Positions 9,901 through 17,526 of a stretch of 64,000 nt of DNA are shown here, piece by piece. Within the stretch, counting starts at the first letter, position 1, and each line of letters opens with the position of its first letter. This stretch comes from an uncultured Eubacterium sp. GTDB taxonomy: Bacteria > Bacillota > Clostridia > Lachnospirales > Lachnospiraceae. The stretch spans positions 12,943-76,942 of the forward strand of contig URKY01000007.1 of the NCBI GenBank assembly GCA_900548465.1, read 5' to 3'. Both the position numbers and the translations under genes were made by a program. The notes under the pieces are model-generated. The model saw only the letters and a list, made by a program, of their open reading frames with translations, was not told where the DNA came from and made no database searches.

Positions 9901-10300
9901 AGCTAAGTTGAGGACAAACAAGCCATTGACAAGTACAGATATTGATGCACTTGAAGAAATTTTGTGGAAAGAGATTGGCACAAGACAGGATTATGAGCAG
10001 GAATTTGGAAACAAACCTTTAGGTGAGTTTGTTAGGGAAATAGTAGGTCTCGACATGAATGCTGCAAAGGAGGCATTTTCTGCCTACTTATCAGACACAA
10101 ATCTTGACAGCCGACAGATTTATTTTGTAAACCAGATTGTTGAATATATTGTACATAACGGAATGCTGAAGGATTTTTCAGTGTTGCAGGAATCGCCATT
10201 TACGGACCGTGGAACCGTGTCGGAGATATTCCGGGATATGAATGTGTGGATGGGAATAAGGAAGGTTATAGAGAGCGTGAATGCGAATGCAGTGGCGTAG
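6956..10300 (+). CDS. hsdR: Type I restriction endonuclease subunit R
   Basis: ATP-driven translocase and nuclease of the type I complex, 1114 aa from the ATG at 6956, chosen because GGGGAGGAG ends 5 nt before it; an in-frame ATG at 6920 lacks such a site. The N-terminal 150 residues resemble the DUF4145 helical domain, followed by a coiled coil (about 155-205). The PD-(D/E)xK nuclease set is D251, E266, K268. Helicase motifs: Walker A ATGSGKT (379-385), DEAH (478-481), TATPKD, and GRGTRLCRG motif VI. The C-terminal EcoEI-type helical domain is intact. It overlaps hsdS-2 by 11 nt, so it is translationally coupled. Confidence 0.96.
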   Translation: MITNFDYLKKESEFSTFADTAISAEKIILMDSGASILNSRRAMEFAVKWMYSIDDKLEMPYQDNLYSLMWSEQFVDFVPADVLKRMEYIRRCGNTVAHTNKKLGRDEAMLCLENLAIFLDFVSCCYSRDYREHIFNKLYIQDRISKIKNSKTSKAEVKEKLLEEQKKFEKQELDLQKLIKENEKLKEELSARRQEQQPAYVPKPLDLSEYKTRKLYIDSMLRDAGWTEGKDWLNEVELSGMPNKSEIGYADYVLYDDMHKPLAVIEAKRTCVDISKGRQQAKLYADILERKYKRRPVIFLTNGFETHIIDGQYPERKCAMIYSKRDLEKWFNLLAVRTSLNYITVDKNIADRYYQESAIKAVCDSFDMKNRRKALLVMATGSGKTRTVIALCDVLLKSGWIKNILFLADRNSLVTQAKRNFVNLLPNLSCTNLVEEKDNYNAHCVFSTYQTMMNCIDTVNDDNGKLFTCGHFDLVICDEAHRSIYNKYRDIFNYFDALLVGLTATPKDEIEKNTYEVFELENGIPTYGYDLAQAVKDKYLVDYVSVETELKFLEKGIVYDDLSEEEKETYEETFGDDKNVPERIESSALNKWVFNEDTIRKVLNILMEQGIKIDYGENLGKTIIFAKNHDHAEKILEVFNKEYSHLPNYAKVIDNYMTYAQSAIDEFSDPKKMPQIAISVDMLDTGIDVPEVVNLVFFKKVMSKAKFWQMIGRGTRLCRGLIDGEDKSKFYIFDFCGNFEFFRLNKGKANANTMPLQGAIFNLKFEISFKLQNIEYQTERLIAFRKKLIEQMSDKARELNRENFAVRQHLKYVDLYSNENNYQRLSFEDTLVIKEELAPLILPDKDEVSAVRFDALMYGIELAYLAGKSYNKARGDLYRKVSGIASVANIPEIQAEADLINKILKTDYVENAGINEFEHIREKLRDLMKYLPPAIGAKYDTNFTDEILSIEWKEAELENDELKNYKAKAEFYIRQHEDNLVIAKLRTNKPLTSTDIDALEEILWKEIGTRQDYEQEFGNKPLGEFVREIVGLDMNAAKEAFSAYLSDTNLDSRQIYFVNQIVEYIVHNGMLKDFSVLQESPFTDRGTVSEIFRDMNVWMGIRKVIESVNANAVA

Positions 10301-10369
10301 GGGATTTAAGTTTGTTAGAAGTATTATTACGAAAATGCACCATTATAAATAGTTAAAGTGGAGGAAACA

Positions 10370-11473
10370 ATGTCGGAAAAAAAGAGCAGAGAAGAAAAAG
10401 GAAAAGAAGGTGAAAATTATGTAATGGAAGTAATTCGAAAAGCAACAGATATAATAGGAAGAAACGTTAAAGTGTTCAATCATGTGATTTTGGATTTTGA
10501 TTCTGTTTATGGAAAAAGAACAGTAGAAATTGATCATATAATTGTAACTAATAGCAGAATTATTATCGTTGAAACAAAGAATGGATATTATGAAAGAATT
10601 GATTATAAAGCAATAACATGGTCGCATTTAGATGGAGCAGTTACGGACAATCCAATTATTCAAAATCATTATCACAAACAGATTTTTTGTTCCATTTACA
10701 ATATAAAAAGAGAAAAAGTGGTAACTGCTGAAATTTTATTACAATATTTAGATTGTGACACTAGAACACAATATGCAAATGATTATGTGTGGGGAAAAGA
10801 CAATGTACAAGATGGAATAGGTATGTTAATGATAGACGATAAAGACAACTTTGAATTTAAACATTTATGTGAACAATTGGAAAAAGTAGAAAGTATGTCA
10901 AAAGGTAGAGAGGATGAACATATTCAAAATATAAATGAAATACGCGAAATCGAGGAAAAAACCAGAACTAGGGATAAACATTACAAATTTAAAAGAACCG
11001 ATATGGTGAGATGCCCGGCCTGTGAGGGCAATTTAGTTTTTAGATATAAACATTGGGTAAAATATGAAATAGGAAACAAAAAGAGGACGAAAAATATTGC
11101 ATTAGGATGTAGTAATTATGCGTCAAAACAATGCAATACTTTCATTAAACCAACACGAGATGGTGGAAGTGGTTTTGATAATATAGTGGCTATTAGTATT
11201 GAGGAGAGAATGGAGTGGACTATGGATGAACAACATGTAGATACATTTTGGGATAAGTATAATTCATTAAAAGTGTATAACGAAGAAATATTAGATAGAT
11301 TAATAAAAGAAAAACAAAATAGCAGCTGCAAGGAGAAAAAGATTTTTGAATTACAAAAAGAAAATGAAGATTTAAGGAAAAGCATAAAGAGTGCAAACGA
11401 GCGTGCGAAAAACGCAGAGATAGAAAATAAAAAATATAAAAGAATATTTAGAAAAATATACATAAAAAAATAA
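10370..11473 (+). CDS. NERD-domain protein with zinc ribbon and coiled coil
   Basis: The N-terminal 110 residues match NERD (nuclease-related domain), a PD-(D/E)xK-like fold: E53/D55 in VEIDHI and E68-T-K70 in VETKNG. Around residues 205-265 a CPAC ... C ... C set forms a topoisomerase-type zinc ribbon (RCPACEGNLVFRY then LGCSNYASKQC). The last 75 residues are a charged coiled coil. The ATG at 10370 has GGAGG in front; an in-frame GTG at 10358 lies within that site. Located between hsdR and an AbiF gene, it is probably another defence-island nuclease, but the substrate is unknown. Confidence 0.8.
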   Translation: MSEKKSREEKGKEGENYVMEVIRKATDIIGRNVKVFNHVILDFDSVYGKRTVEIDHIIVTNSRIIIVETKNGYYERIDYKAITWSHLDGAVTDNPIIQNHYHKQIFCSIYNIKREKVVTAEILLQYLDCDTRTQYANDYVWGKDNVQDGIGMLMIDDKDNFEFKHLCEQLEKVESMSKGREDEHIQNINEIREIEEKTRTRDKHYKFKRTDMVRCPACEGNLVFRYKHWVKYEIGNKKRTKNIALGCSNYASKQCNTFIKPTRDGGSGFDNIVAISIEERMEWTMDEQHVDTFWDKYNSLKVYNEEILDRLIKEKQNSSCKEKKIFELQKENEDLRKSIKSANERAKNAEIENKKYKRIFRKIYIKK

Positions 11474-11585
11474 TATAGTCATATTTGACGTTTAAAAAAT
11501 GTTATATTATGCGGACACTATTTTCGTGGAAAAGGCAAGTGTTTGATATATAATGTTTTTAACTAATTATGAAAGAAGGGAATGT

Positions 11586-12554
11586 ATGCTATCAATCTAC
11601 CAATTGATGAAATATTTAAGAAATACACATCATATAAATGTTAAGAGCTCACAAACACAGGCTTTACGCAATATGGGGTATTATCATGGTTTTAAGGGAT
11701 ATAGATTTATTCGTGAAGATACTAATCGTATAAATTTTAGCTCTCTTGATGAGGTGATTGCATTAAATAAATATGATATGCAATTAAAATCAATACTATA
11801 TCCTAAGGTAATGTTTATTGAAAATGCACTAAAGAGTTATGTTATCGAGGCTTTACTTGCAGATAGTGAATCAGAAAATTTTGATGTAATTTATAATAAA
11901 TCACTTACATCTTATAGAAATCATACTCCTGGTAGTGGTGCTTATAAAAGTGAATACACTAAGAGAATGAATTTGAAAGGAAAAATAAACGCTGCTCTAG
12001 TACGCGACTATAAGAAGAGAAGTGTTGTGGCACATTTCTTTAATAAAGATATTACTATTCCAGTTTGGGCTATTTTTGAAACTTTAGCACTGGGTGAGTT
12101 TGGGACATTATACGATTGTGCTTGTACGGATGTTAAGCTTTATGTTTCTAGAATTATGAAATTACCAACAAATCTTGATTCTGATGGTATGAATACGCAA
12201 TTTTTTATATTTACATTAAAAGATTTGCGTAATGCAATCGCGCATAATAATGTGATATTTGATACTAGATTTAAGACTGGTAAAATTGATCAGCGCCTTA
12301 TTACATTATTGGAAAGTGAAGTGGGTATTTCAAATATTGATTTTAAGTATATGGATGCATATATTATTATGATTACATATTTTCTCAGAAAGATGGGAGA
12401 GACTAAAACTGCTTGTAAACAGTTTGTTAATTCATATCAACAACAAACAGAATATTTGAGAAATGAATTGCCAATTAACATTTATAATCAGGTGGTTGGT
12501 ACGCAGCATAGATCAAATATGAATGTTTTACAAAAATTTATCAGTAGATCATAA
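11586..12554 (+). CDS. AbiF/Abi_2 family abortive-infection HEPN protein
   Basis: 322 aa from the ATG at 11586, preceded by AGAAGGG; an in-frame ATG at 11553 has no ribosome site. The N-terminus (YQLMKYLRNTHHI, then ALRNMGYYHGFKGYR) and the central KYDMQLKSILYPKVMFIENALKS-like segment are characteristic of the Abi_2 (AbiD/AbiF) family. The HEPN ribonuclease motif R-x4-H is intact as RNAIAH (R215, H220). Published work relates AbiF-type HEPN proteins to Cas13 and to RNA antitoxins. A short RNA gene with its own promoter and terminator follows immediately, so this is best read as an RNase toxin controlled by that RNA (inference). Confidence 0.85.
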   Translation: MLSIYQLMKYLRNTHHINVKSSQTQALRNMGYYHGFKGYRFIREDTNRINFSSLDEVIALNKYDMQLKSILYPKVMFIENALKSYVIEALLADSESENFDVIYNKSLTSYRNHTPGSGAYKSEYTKRMNLKGKINAALVRDYKKRSVVAHFFNKDITIPVWAIFETLALGEFGTLYDCACTDVKLYVSRIMKLPTNLDSDGMNTQFFIFTLKDLRNAIAHNNVIFDTRFKTGKIDQRLITLLESEVGISNIDFKYMDAYIIMITYFLRKMGETKTACKQFVNSYQQQTEYLRNELPINIYNQVVGTQHRSNMNVLQKFISRS

Positions 12555-12559
12555 AGTTC

Positions 12560-12588
12560 TTGCATATTTTGTGTAAAAGTAGTATATT
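12560..12588 (+). promoter_or_regulatory. Promoter of the abiF-associated small RNA
   Basis: TTGCAT (12560-12565), an exact 17-nt spacer and TATATT (12583-12588) lie just after the AbiF stop codon. The expected start is near 12595, about 65 nt before a strong terminator, with no ORF between. Confidence 0.65.
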
Positions 12589-12594
12589 ATAAAT

Positions 12595-12659
12595 AAGAAT
12601 TGCGGTGGATGTCTTCGGATTACACCTAAGAGAACCTGATGCGTCGGGTTCTTTTTTTT
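12595..12659 (+). ncRNA. Short structured RNA downstream of AbiF (abiF-RNA-like)
   Basis: About 65 nt between a sigma-A promoter and an intrinsic terminator. A first hairpin can form from GGTG and CACC with an inner TC/GA pair closing a TTCG tetraloop. The second is the terminator stem AGAACCTGA/TCGGGTTCT. No start codon with a ribosome site is present. Comparative RNA surveys have described an abiF RNA motif near abiF genes; position and terminator ending fit, but I could not score the covariance model. Likely an antitoxin RNA for the HEPN protein. Confidence 0.6.
12631..12659 (+). terminator. Intrinsic terminator ending the AbiF-associated RNA
   Basis: A 9-bp stem AGAACCTGA (12631-12639) and TCGGGTTCT (12644-12652), with one T-G wobble and loop TGCG, is followed by eight T. 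Confidence 0.9.
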
Positions 12660-12724
12660 GCAAAATTCAGTAAATAATATTAGTAGAGTAACACTGCGGT
12701 AGAAGCAAATGAGCCGACAGGTGG

Positions 12725-12744
12725 AAGTGTCGAATTTGACACTT
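12725..12744. promoter_or_regulatory. Perfect 7-6-7 inverted repeat upstream of the phosphatase
   Basis: Arms AAGTGTC and GACACTT flank GAATTT, 42 bp before the phosphatase start. It may be an operator or a small recombination site; no flanking promoter is clear. Confidence 0.4.
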
Positions 12745-12785
12745 GGAAAAACTAAAAATTGAATTATAAATGGAGGGAATAACCA

Positions 12786-13241
12786 ATGACAAAAATCTTA
12801 TTCATCTGCCACGGCAACATCTGCCGCTCAACAATGGCACAATATGTCCTTCAGGACATGCTGGAAAAAGAAAACAAGTCAGCGGATTTCTACATTGATT
12901 CAGCTGCCACAAGTTATGAAGAAATAGGCAATCCGGTTCACCATGGAACAAGGACAAAGCTTGTCAGCGAGGGCATTTATTGCGGAGACCATCGGGCAAG
13001 AAGGATGACAAGACAGGACTATGATGACTACGATTTCATCATTGGGATGGACACGGAAAATATAAGAAATATAATGAGAATTATTGGAAAGGATACGGAA
13101 AACAAAGTGTACAAACTGTTATCCTTTGCCGGCGAGTCCGGGGACATTGCAGATCCGTGGTACACAGGAAATTTCGATGTGACGTATGACGATGTGGTGA
13201 GAGGATGCAGAGGTTTTATTAAGAAGTTGTATAATGAATAA
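12786..13241 (+). CDS. Low-molecular-weight protein tyrosine phosphatase
   Basis: Cytoplasmic phosphatase of the LMW-PTP family, 151 aa, normal length. The P-loop C8-HGNIC-R14 fits C-x5-R-S at the extreme N-terminus, and the general acid aspartate is D123 in the ADPWYTG loop. GGAGGGAATAACC precedes the ATG. Such enzymes dephosphorylate tyrosine kinases of capsule synthesis, or act in stress; no cognate kinase is nearby. Its more G+C-rich codons than the preceding Abi genes suggest it is host backbone at the edge of the island. Confidence 0.93.
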   Translation: MTKILFICHGNICRSTMAQYVLQDMLEKENKSADFYIDSAATSYEEIGNPVHHGTRTKLVSEGIYCGDHRARRMTRQDYDDYDFIIGMDTENIRNIMRIIGKDTENKVYKLLSFAGESGDIADPWYTGNFDVTYDDVVRGCRGFIKKLYNE

Positions 13242-13340
13242 ATTTATTCTAGTCACAGACTACATGGATATAAGGAATGAAACATCAATGTCCATGTAAA
13301 TGCGTCACCAAAACAATAATTTGAAAATAAAAATAATAAG

Positions 13341-13387
13341 AAATACAGGGACTTGGTTTTGTTAAAAATCAAATCCCTGTATTTTTT
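13341..13387 (+). terminator. Terminator after the tyrosine phosphatase
   Basis: Arms AAATACAGGGA and TCCCTGTATTT with a secondary inner pairing (TTGGTTTT/AAAAATCAA) are followed by a T tract. Confidence 0.8.
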
Positions 13388-13717
13388 ATAGTCATCAAAA
13401 GGGTGCGCACAAATAAAAGCAACAATTTATCATAAAAATATTACTTTTTGTGGCAGCTACCCCTGTTTTATTACTAAATTTATTGAATTATTACAAGGAT
13501 GTCAAAGCAAGAATCGTGCAATCCATGTAATGAAATATTTATGAAAAATAATGGATCATAAATTACGGGGAACATATTGTGATGTGGTGGATATCCATGT
13601 AATTCCTGCCCAAAATCAACAAACAGTATTGTCCTCCGAATATTTCTCTTCAAAAATCAACAAACGGTATTGTCCTCCGAATACTTCCCTTTCAGAACAT
13701 CCCTGCAATCGCCCCAA
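13388..13717. other. Gene-poor spacer holding a 41-bp tandem duplication
   Basis: No convincing gene is seen. Two imperfect copies of a 40-bp unit (13612-13651 and 13653-13692, period 41) share AAAATCAACAAAC and GTATTGTCCTCCGAATA. They lie downstream of the leftward FAD dehydrogenase. A 67-codon reading frame across them has no ribosome site and its sequence is just the repeat. Confidence 0.6.
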
Positions 13718-15094
13718 TTACCCAATCTTCTCACAAATATCCCTGGCAACATAAACACCACTGGCTGAAGCATGTGAAAGAGAATGAGTAACGCCGCTGC
13801 CATCGCCGATAATGTACAAACCATCGTACTTACATTCAAGATTATCATTAAGCTCAACTTCCATATTGTAGAACTTAACCTCAACACCGTAAAGGAGAGT
13901 GTCGTCATTGGCAGTTCCCGGAGCAATCTTGTCTAACGCATAAATCATTTCGATAATTCCATCAAGAATACGTTTAGGAAGCACAAGGCTTAAGTCTCCC
14001 GGAGTTGCTGAAAGAGTAGGGGTTACAAGACCTTCTTCAATTCGGTTTTCTGTACTACGACGTCCTCTTACCAAATCACCGAAACGCTGAACAATAACAC
14101 CGCCCCCTAACATGTTAGAAAGTCTGGCAATGCTTTCACCGTAGCCGTTGCTGTCCTTGAAAGGCTCGGAAAAATGCTTTGCCACAAGAAGAGCAAAGTT
14201 AGTATTTTCAGTCTGCATTTCTTCACCTTCGTAGCTGTGACCGTTAACAGTTACGATTCCGTTAGTGTTTTCATTAACAACAATGCCATGAGGGTTCATA
14301 CAGAAAGTGCGGACATTGTCCTCAAATTGCTGAGTACGGTAAACAATTTTGCTTTCGTATAATTCATCCGTAAGATGAGAAAAAATAACTGCAGGAAGTT
14401 CCACACGCACACCAATGTCTACACGGTTTGATTTTGTAGGAATATCCATTTCATGGCAGACTTTTTCCATCCATTTACTTCCACTTCGTCCAACAGAAAC
14501 AATACATTTAGAACTGTCATAGTCAGCATCTTTAGTATGAATAATATATCCCTTTTCTGTATGTTCAATAGAAACAACAGGAGTATCAAAGAAGAAATCT
14601 ACCTTATCTTTTAACTCGTTATACAGGTTTTCCAAAACAACATAATTTATATCTGTTCCAAGATGTCGAACTGAAGCATCCAAAAGTTTTAACTTATTCT
14701 GCATACAGATCTTTTTAAATTTAGTTCCTGCTGTAGAATATAAATGTGTGCCTTCTCCACCGTGAGACATATTAATATCATCAACATATTTCATAAGATC
14801 AAGTGCCTGTTTCTTGCCGATGTGCTCGTACAATGTTCCACCGAAACCATTGGTAATGTTGTATTTGCCATCGGAAAAAGCTCCGGCTCCACCGAAACCA
14901 CTCATAATTGAGCAACTCTTGCAATTAATGCAGCTTGGAATTTTATCTCCGTCAATTGGACATTTTCGCTGGGAAAGTTTGTGACCTTCTTCAAAAACCG
15001 CAATTGAAAGAGATGGTTGTTTCTTAGTTAATTCATAGGATGCAAAAATGCCTCCAGGTCCGGCTCCAATAATAATAACGTCATAATGCTTCAT
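13718..15094 (-). CDS. FAD-dependent dehydrogenase (COG2509-like)
   Basis: 458 aa. The N-terminal dinucleotide-binding motif is GAGPGG (residues 11-16) with E35 in the FEEG segment. A cysteine cluster near residues 44-62 (CPIDGDKIPSC, then CKSC) precedes SGFGGAGAFSDGKYN, the hallmark of this uncharacterised flavin dehydrogenase family. The C-terminal GDGSGVTHSLSHASASG loop binds FAD. The start has GGGAGGATTTTGA before ATG on the minus strand. The substrate is unknown in the family. Transcribed alone, opposite to both neighbours. Confidence 0.9.
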   Translation of the reverse strand: MKHYDVIIIGAGPGGIFASYELTKKQPSLSIAVFEEGHKLSQRKCPIDGDKIPSCINCKSCSIMSGFGGAGAFSDGKYNITNGFGGTLYEHIGKKQALDLMKYVDDINMSHGGEGTHLYSTAGTKFKKICMQNKLKLLDASVRHLGTDINYVVLENLYNELKDKVDFFFDTPVVSIEHTEKGYIIHTKDADYDSSKCIVSVGRSGSKWMEKVCHEMDIPTKSNRVDIGVRVELPAVIFSHLTDELYESKIVYRTQQFEDNVRTFCMNPHGIVVNENTNGIVTVNGHSYEGEEMQTENTNFALLVAKHFSEPFKDSNGYGESIARLSNMLGGGVIVQRFGDLVRGRRSTENRIEEGLVTPTLSATPGDLSLVLPKRILDGIIEMIYALDKIAPGTANDDTLLYGVEVKFYNMEVELNDNLECKYDGLYIIGDGSGVTHSLSHASASGVYVARDICEKIG

Positions 15095-15613
15095 TCAAAA
15101 TCCTCCCTATATTACAATATGCATTGCCCTCTGTGGCACAAACTTTTTATAGAAAAAGAATACCACTTGTCCTGTTTAGTTCCGATACATTTTCAGGGCA
15201 TAAAAAAATACCGCTAAATAAAGTATACCTATAACCTGATTATAGATAACTATTTGCGGCAGTTAGTAGAAACGTCCATCCGTATTATGAACTTATATAA
15301 TCCTCTGAAATAATAACAAAATAAGAACACAAAATCAATAGTGATTATAAAGTTGTTGTTAATTGAATATGTCCTGAATATAATAATTTAGTACAATGTA
15401 TAAACTATAATTGATAGAATATAGTTTGAGCAATATAGGTTCAAATATAAATGGGAAAAGCATTGAAATAACAACTGACCGACAGTTGTCATTCAGAGTA
15501 GAATATGGTATTATAAGAGTAGATTATGGGAATGCGGAAATTATTCTAAGGCTAAAACTATCAAAATCAGATAGTTTTTATATAATTTTTTTATACAGAT
15601 AGGAGGGAAATGA
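15095..15613. other. Divergent intergenic region with small hairpins
   Basis: This 519-bp divergent spacer lies between the FAD dehydrogenase (-) and the secreted protein (+). An imperfect hairpin is formed by CCGCTAAATA and TATTTGCGG (about 15212-15256). A second repeat ACAACTG/CAGTTGT lies near 15475. At 15554-15578 AAAACTATC and GATAGTTTT form a 9-bp stem followed by an AT/T-rich run just before the secreted-protein ribosome site, so it may act as a leader terminator. A 63-codon frame at 15411 lacks support. Confidence 0.45.
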
Positions 15614-17290
15614 ATGTTTAAGAAAAAAATTATGAGTGTCGCGTTGTCATTAGCATTGACAGTGGGGATGCTTAGCGGTTATGGGGTAGACGCAAAGGCA
15701 GCAACAAAATCAGTAGCTAATCAGGCTGCAGCGTTAGCAGATGTTTCAGATGCAAAGGCAGATGGTAACATCAATGTAAGTTTACAGGGAAAAGAAATAG
15801 CAGAAGGTGCGTTTTATGCGTTGAGAAATTTTTATTTTAATGCTACAAACAAAGACTTTTATGACGAAGATGATAAACTCACTGAAGATGCTAAAAATTT
15901 CGTTAAATTTACAGACAAATTAGGTATTACAAAAGGCGTAAACAAAGACGACGAAGTTATAAAAAGTGATAATCTTGATGCTTCAGTAAAGGTTACATCT
16001 AATATCGTAACACCTGAAAAGTTTACAATGGAAATTTCAGGAAAACTTGCAAAAGGTCCTGAAGGAAAACTTACAACAATTGAATATAATAATGGTAAAG
16101 TTAAGATTGATCTTAAATCATTAGCAAGTGCGATTTCTGCATACACAGATCTTACAACAGCTCAGGTTTATGCAGCTCTTGGAATTCCGGGATTAAATGA
16201 AATATCATTAGATGTATGTGATACACTTAACCTCGTATTAGATAAGGAAGTCAATCCAAAGTTAGTTAAGTCATTTACTGTTTACACGGAAGAAGATGGC
16301 GACGAATTTGCAGACCAGATTGGTCAGATTAAAGAGGTTGAATACGGTGAGGAAACAGACCCTAAATTTAACATTACTTATGATCAGTTAATGGCAACAG
16401 TAAAAACAATATCAACGTTTGCAATTGGACTTATAGATCCTGTACTTTCAAACTTTGAAAAACAGGAAGGAACAAAATCAACAATAACTATCACAAATGC
16501 AGAACTTCCTGAATTATTAAAGAAAGTTGGTAAGACATTACAGGCAAATGCAGAAACAGCTGTAAACTCTATCGAAACAACAATTTTTGCATTACCGGGT
16601 TTTGATGAGATATATAAGGGATACCCTGCAGGATATTTAGATGCAGAAAATCTAGGAACAGTATCTCAGATTAAAAAAATTGGTCAGACAATTGAAAGCT
16701 TTGGAACAGAAGTTACTGATAAGGATGGAGAAGGCAATGAAGTTAAATATGTTCCAATCACTAAGACACTTGAAGAAGGAAAGATGACTGTAAATGCTTC
16801 ACTTTCAGCTGATACAAAGGGTGAAAAAGGATATCGTGATGCGAAATTTGAAGGAAAACTTGATATTCATGATGCACCGGATCAGGTAGATAAAGAAGGA
16901 AATCCTATTGTTCAGACAAAGGTTAATATCTCTTATAACTTTAACATTAAAGAAAACGGTCAGGCACCTACAACAAAACCTGATAATTCTAATGTAAAGA
17001 AACCAACAACTAATGCAAAACTTAGAAACACAACTGTTAAATCAGCTACTAAGAAGAAATCAGCAAATAAAGTTAAAATTGCATTCAAGAAAGTAAATGG
17101 TGCTAAAAAGTATCAGGTACAGATTTCTACAACAAAGAAGTTTAAAAAAATTCTTGTTAACAAAATTGTTAAGAAGCCTTCAGTAACAATCAAGAGCAAG
17201 AAGCTCAAGAACAAAAAGAAATTGTTCGCAAGAGTAAAAGCTGTTGGCGCAAGCAAGTGGTCAAAAGTTAAGAAAATTAAAATTAAATAA
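15614..17290 (+). CDS. Secreted protein with C-terminal lysine-rich Fn3-like domain
   Basis: 558 aa with a signal peptide: KKK followed by about 16 hydrophobic residues and a VDAKA-A cleavage site near residue 30. The middle (about 35-450) has no motif I recognise; it is acidic, with repeated alternating beta-type segments. A threonine/lysine linker (about 455-480) leads to an 80-residue domain with KVNGAKKYQVQIS and FARVKAVGASKWSK, like the fibronectin-III-type repeats that end many Lachnospiraceae exported proteins. There is no LPXTG anchor, so attachment may be electrostatic (about 30% lysine at the end). The function is unknown. TAGGAGGGAAATGA precedes the ATG. Confidence 0.8.
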   Translation: MFKKKIMSVALSLALTVGMLSGYGVDAKAATKSVANQAAALADVSDAKADGNINVSLQGKEIAEGAFYALRNFYFNATNKDFYDEDDKLTEDAKNFVKFTDKLGITKGVNKDDEVIKSDNLDASVKVTSNIVTPEKFTMEISGKLAKGPEGKLTTIEYNNGKVKIDLKSLASAISAYTDLTTAQVYAALGIPGLNEISLDVCDTLNLVLDKEVNPKLVKSFTVYTEEDGDEFADQIGQIKEVEYGEETDPKFNITYDQLMATVKTISTFAIGLIDPVLSNFEKQEGTKSTITITNAELPELLKKVGKTLQANAETAVNSIETTIFALPGFDEIYKGYPAGYLDAENLGTVSQIKKIGQTIESFGTEVTDKDGEGNEVKYVPITKTLEEGKMTVNASLSADTKGEKGYRDAKFEGKLDIHDAPDQVDKEGNPIVQTKVNISYNFNIKENGQAPTTKPDNSNVKKPTTNAKLRNTTVKSATKKKSANKVKIAFKKVNGAKKYQVQISTTKKFKKILVNKIVKKPSVTIKSKKLKNKKKLFARVKAVGASKWSKVKKIKIK

Positions 17291-17308
17291 TTAATAGTAT
17301 TTTAGAAG

Positions 17309-17338
17309 GCTGTCATCCAAAAGGGTGGCAGCTTTTTT
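17309..17338 (+). terminator. Terminator of the secreted-protein gene
   Basis: Stem GCTGTCATCC (17309-17318) and GGGTGGCAGC (17323-17332), with wobble pairs and loop AAAA, then six T. Confidence 0.88.
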
Positions 17339-17453
17339 GACAAAATATTAATATGTAACCCATTGGTGTAATGCATTTTTGTCAAAAAAGGTTATAATGT
17401 AAAAAATATGATCGGAGATATTTATATAAGGGGGTATTAATTGGAGGATTACA

Positions 17454-17474
17454 ATGATAATTAAAAGAATATAA
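17454..17474 (+). CDS. Six-codon minimal ORF with strong ribosome site
   Basis: TTGGAGG 8 nt before ATG gives a stronger ribosome site than the real gene downstream, but the frame is only M-I-I-K-R-I-stop, with two ATA codons. It sits 53 nt before the SPFH gene start and could be a regulatory upstream ORF or a relic. Confidence 0.3.
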   Translation: MIIKRI

Positions 17475-17526
17475 TATAATGTTCTTCAATTGTAGAATGA
17501 ATTTTATTACAGAAGGGAGTTTTGAT

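Noticed and set aside
13551..13754. 67-codon open frame on the plus strand
   Set aside because: No ribosome site; mostly the 41-bp repeat and the end of the opposite-strand FAD gene.
15411..15602. 63-codon open frame before the secreted-protein gene
   Set aside because: Starts at an unsupported ATG, crosses two inverted repeats and resembles no protein.
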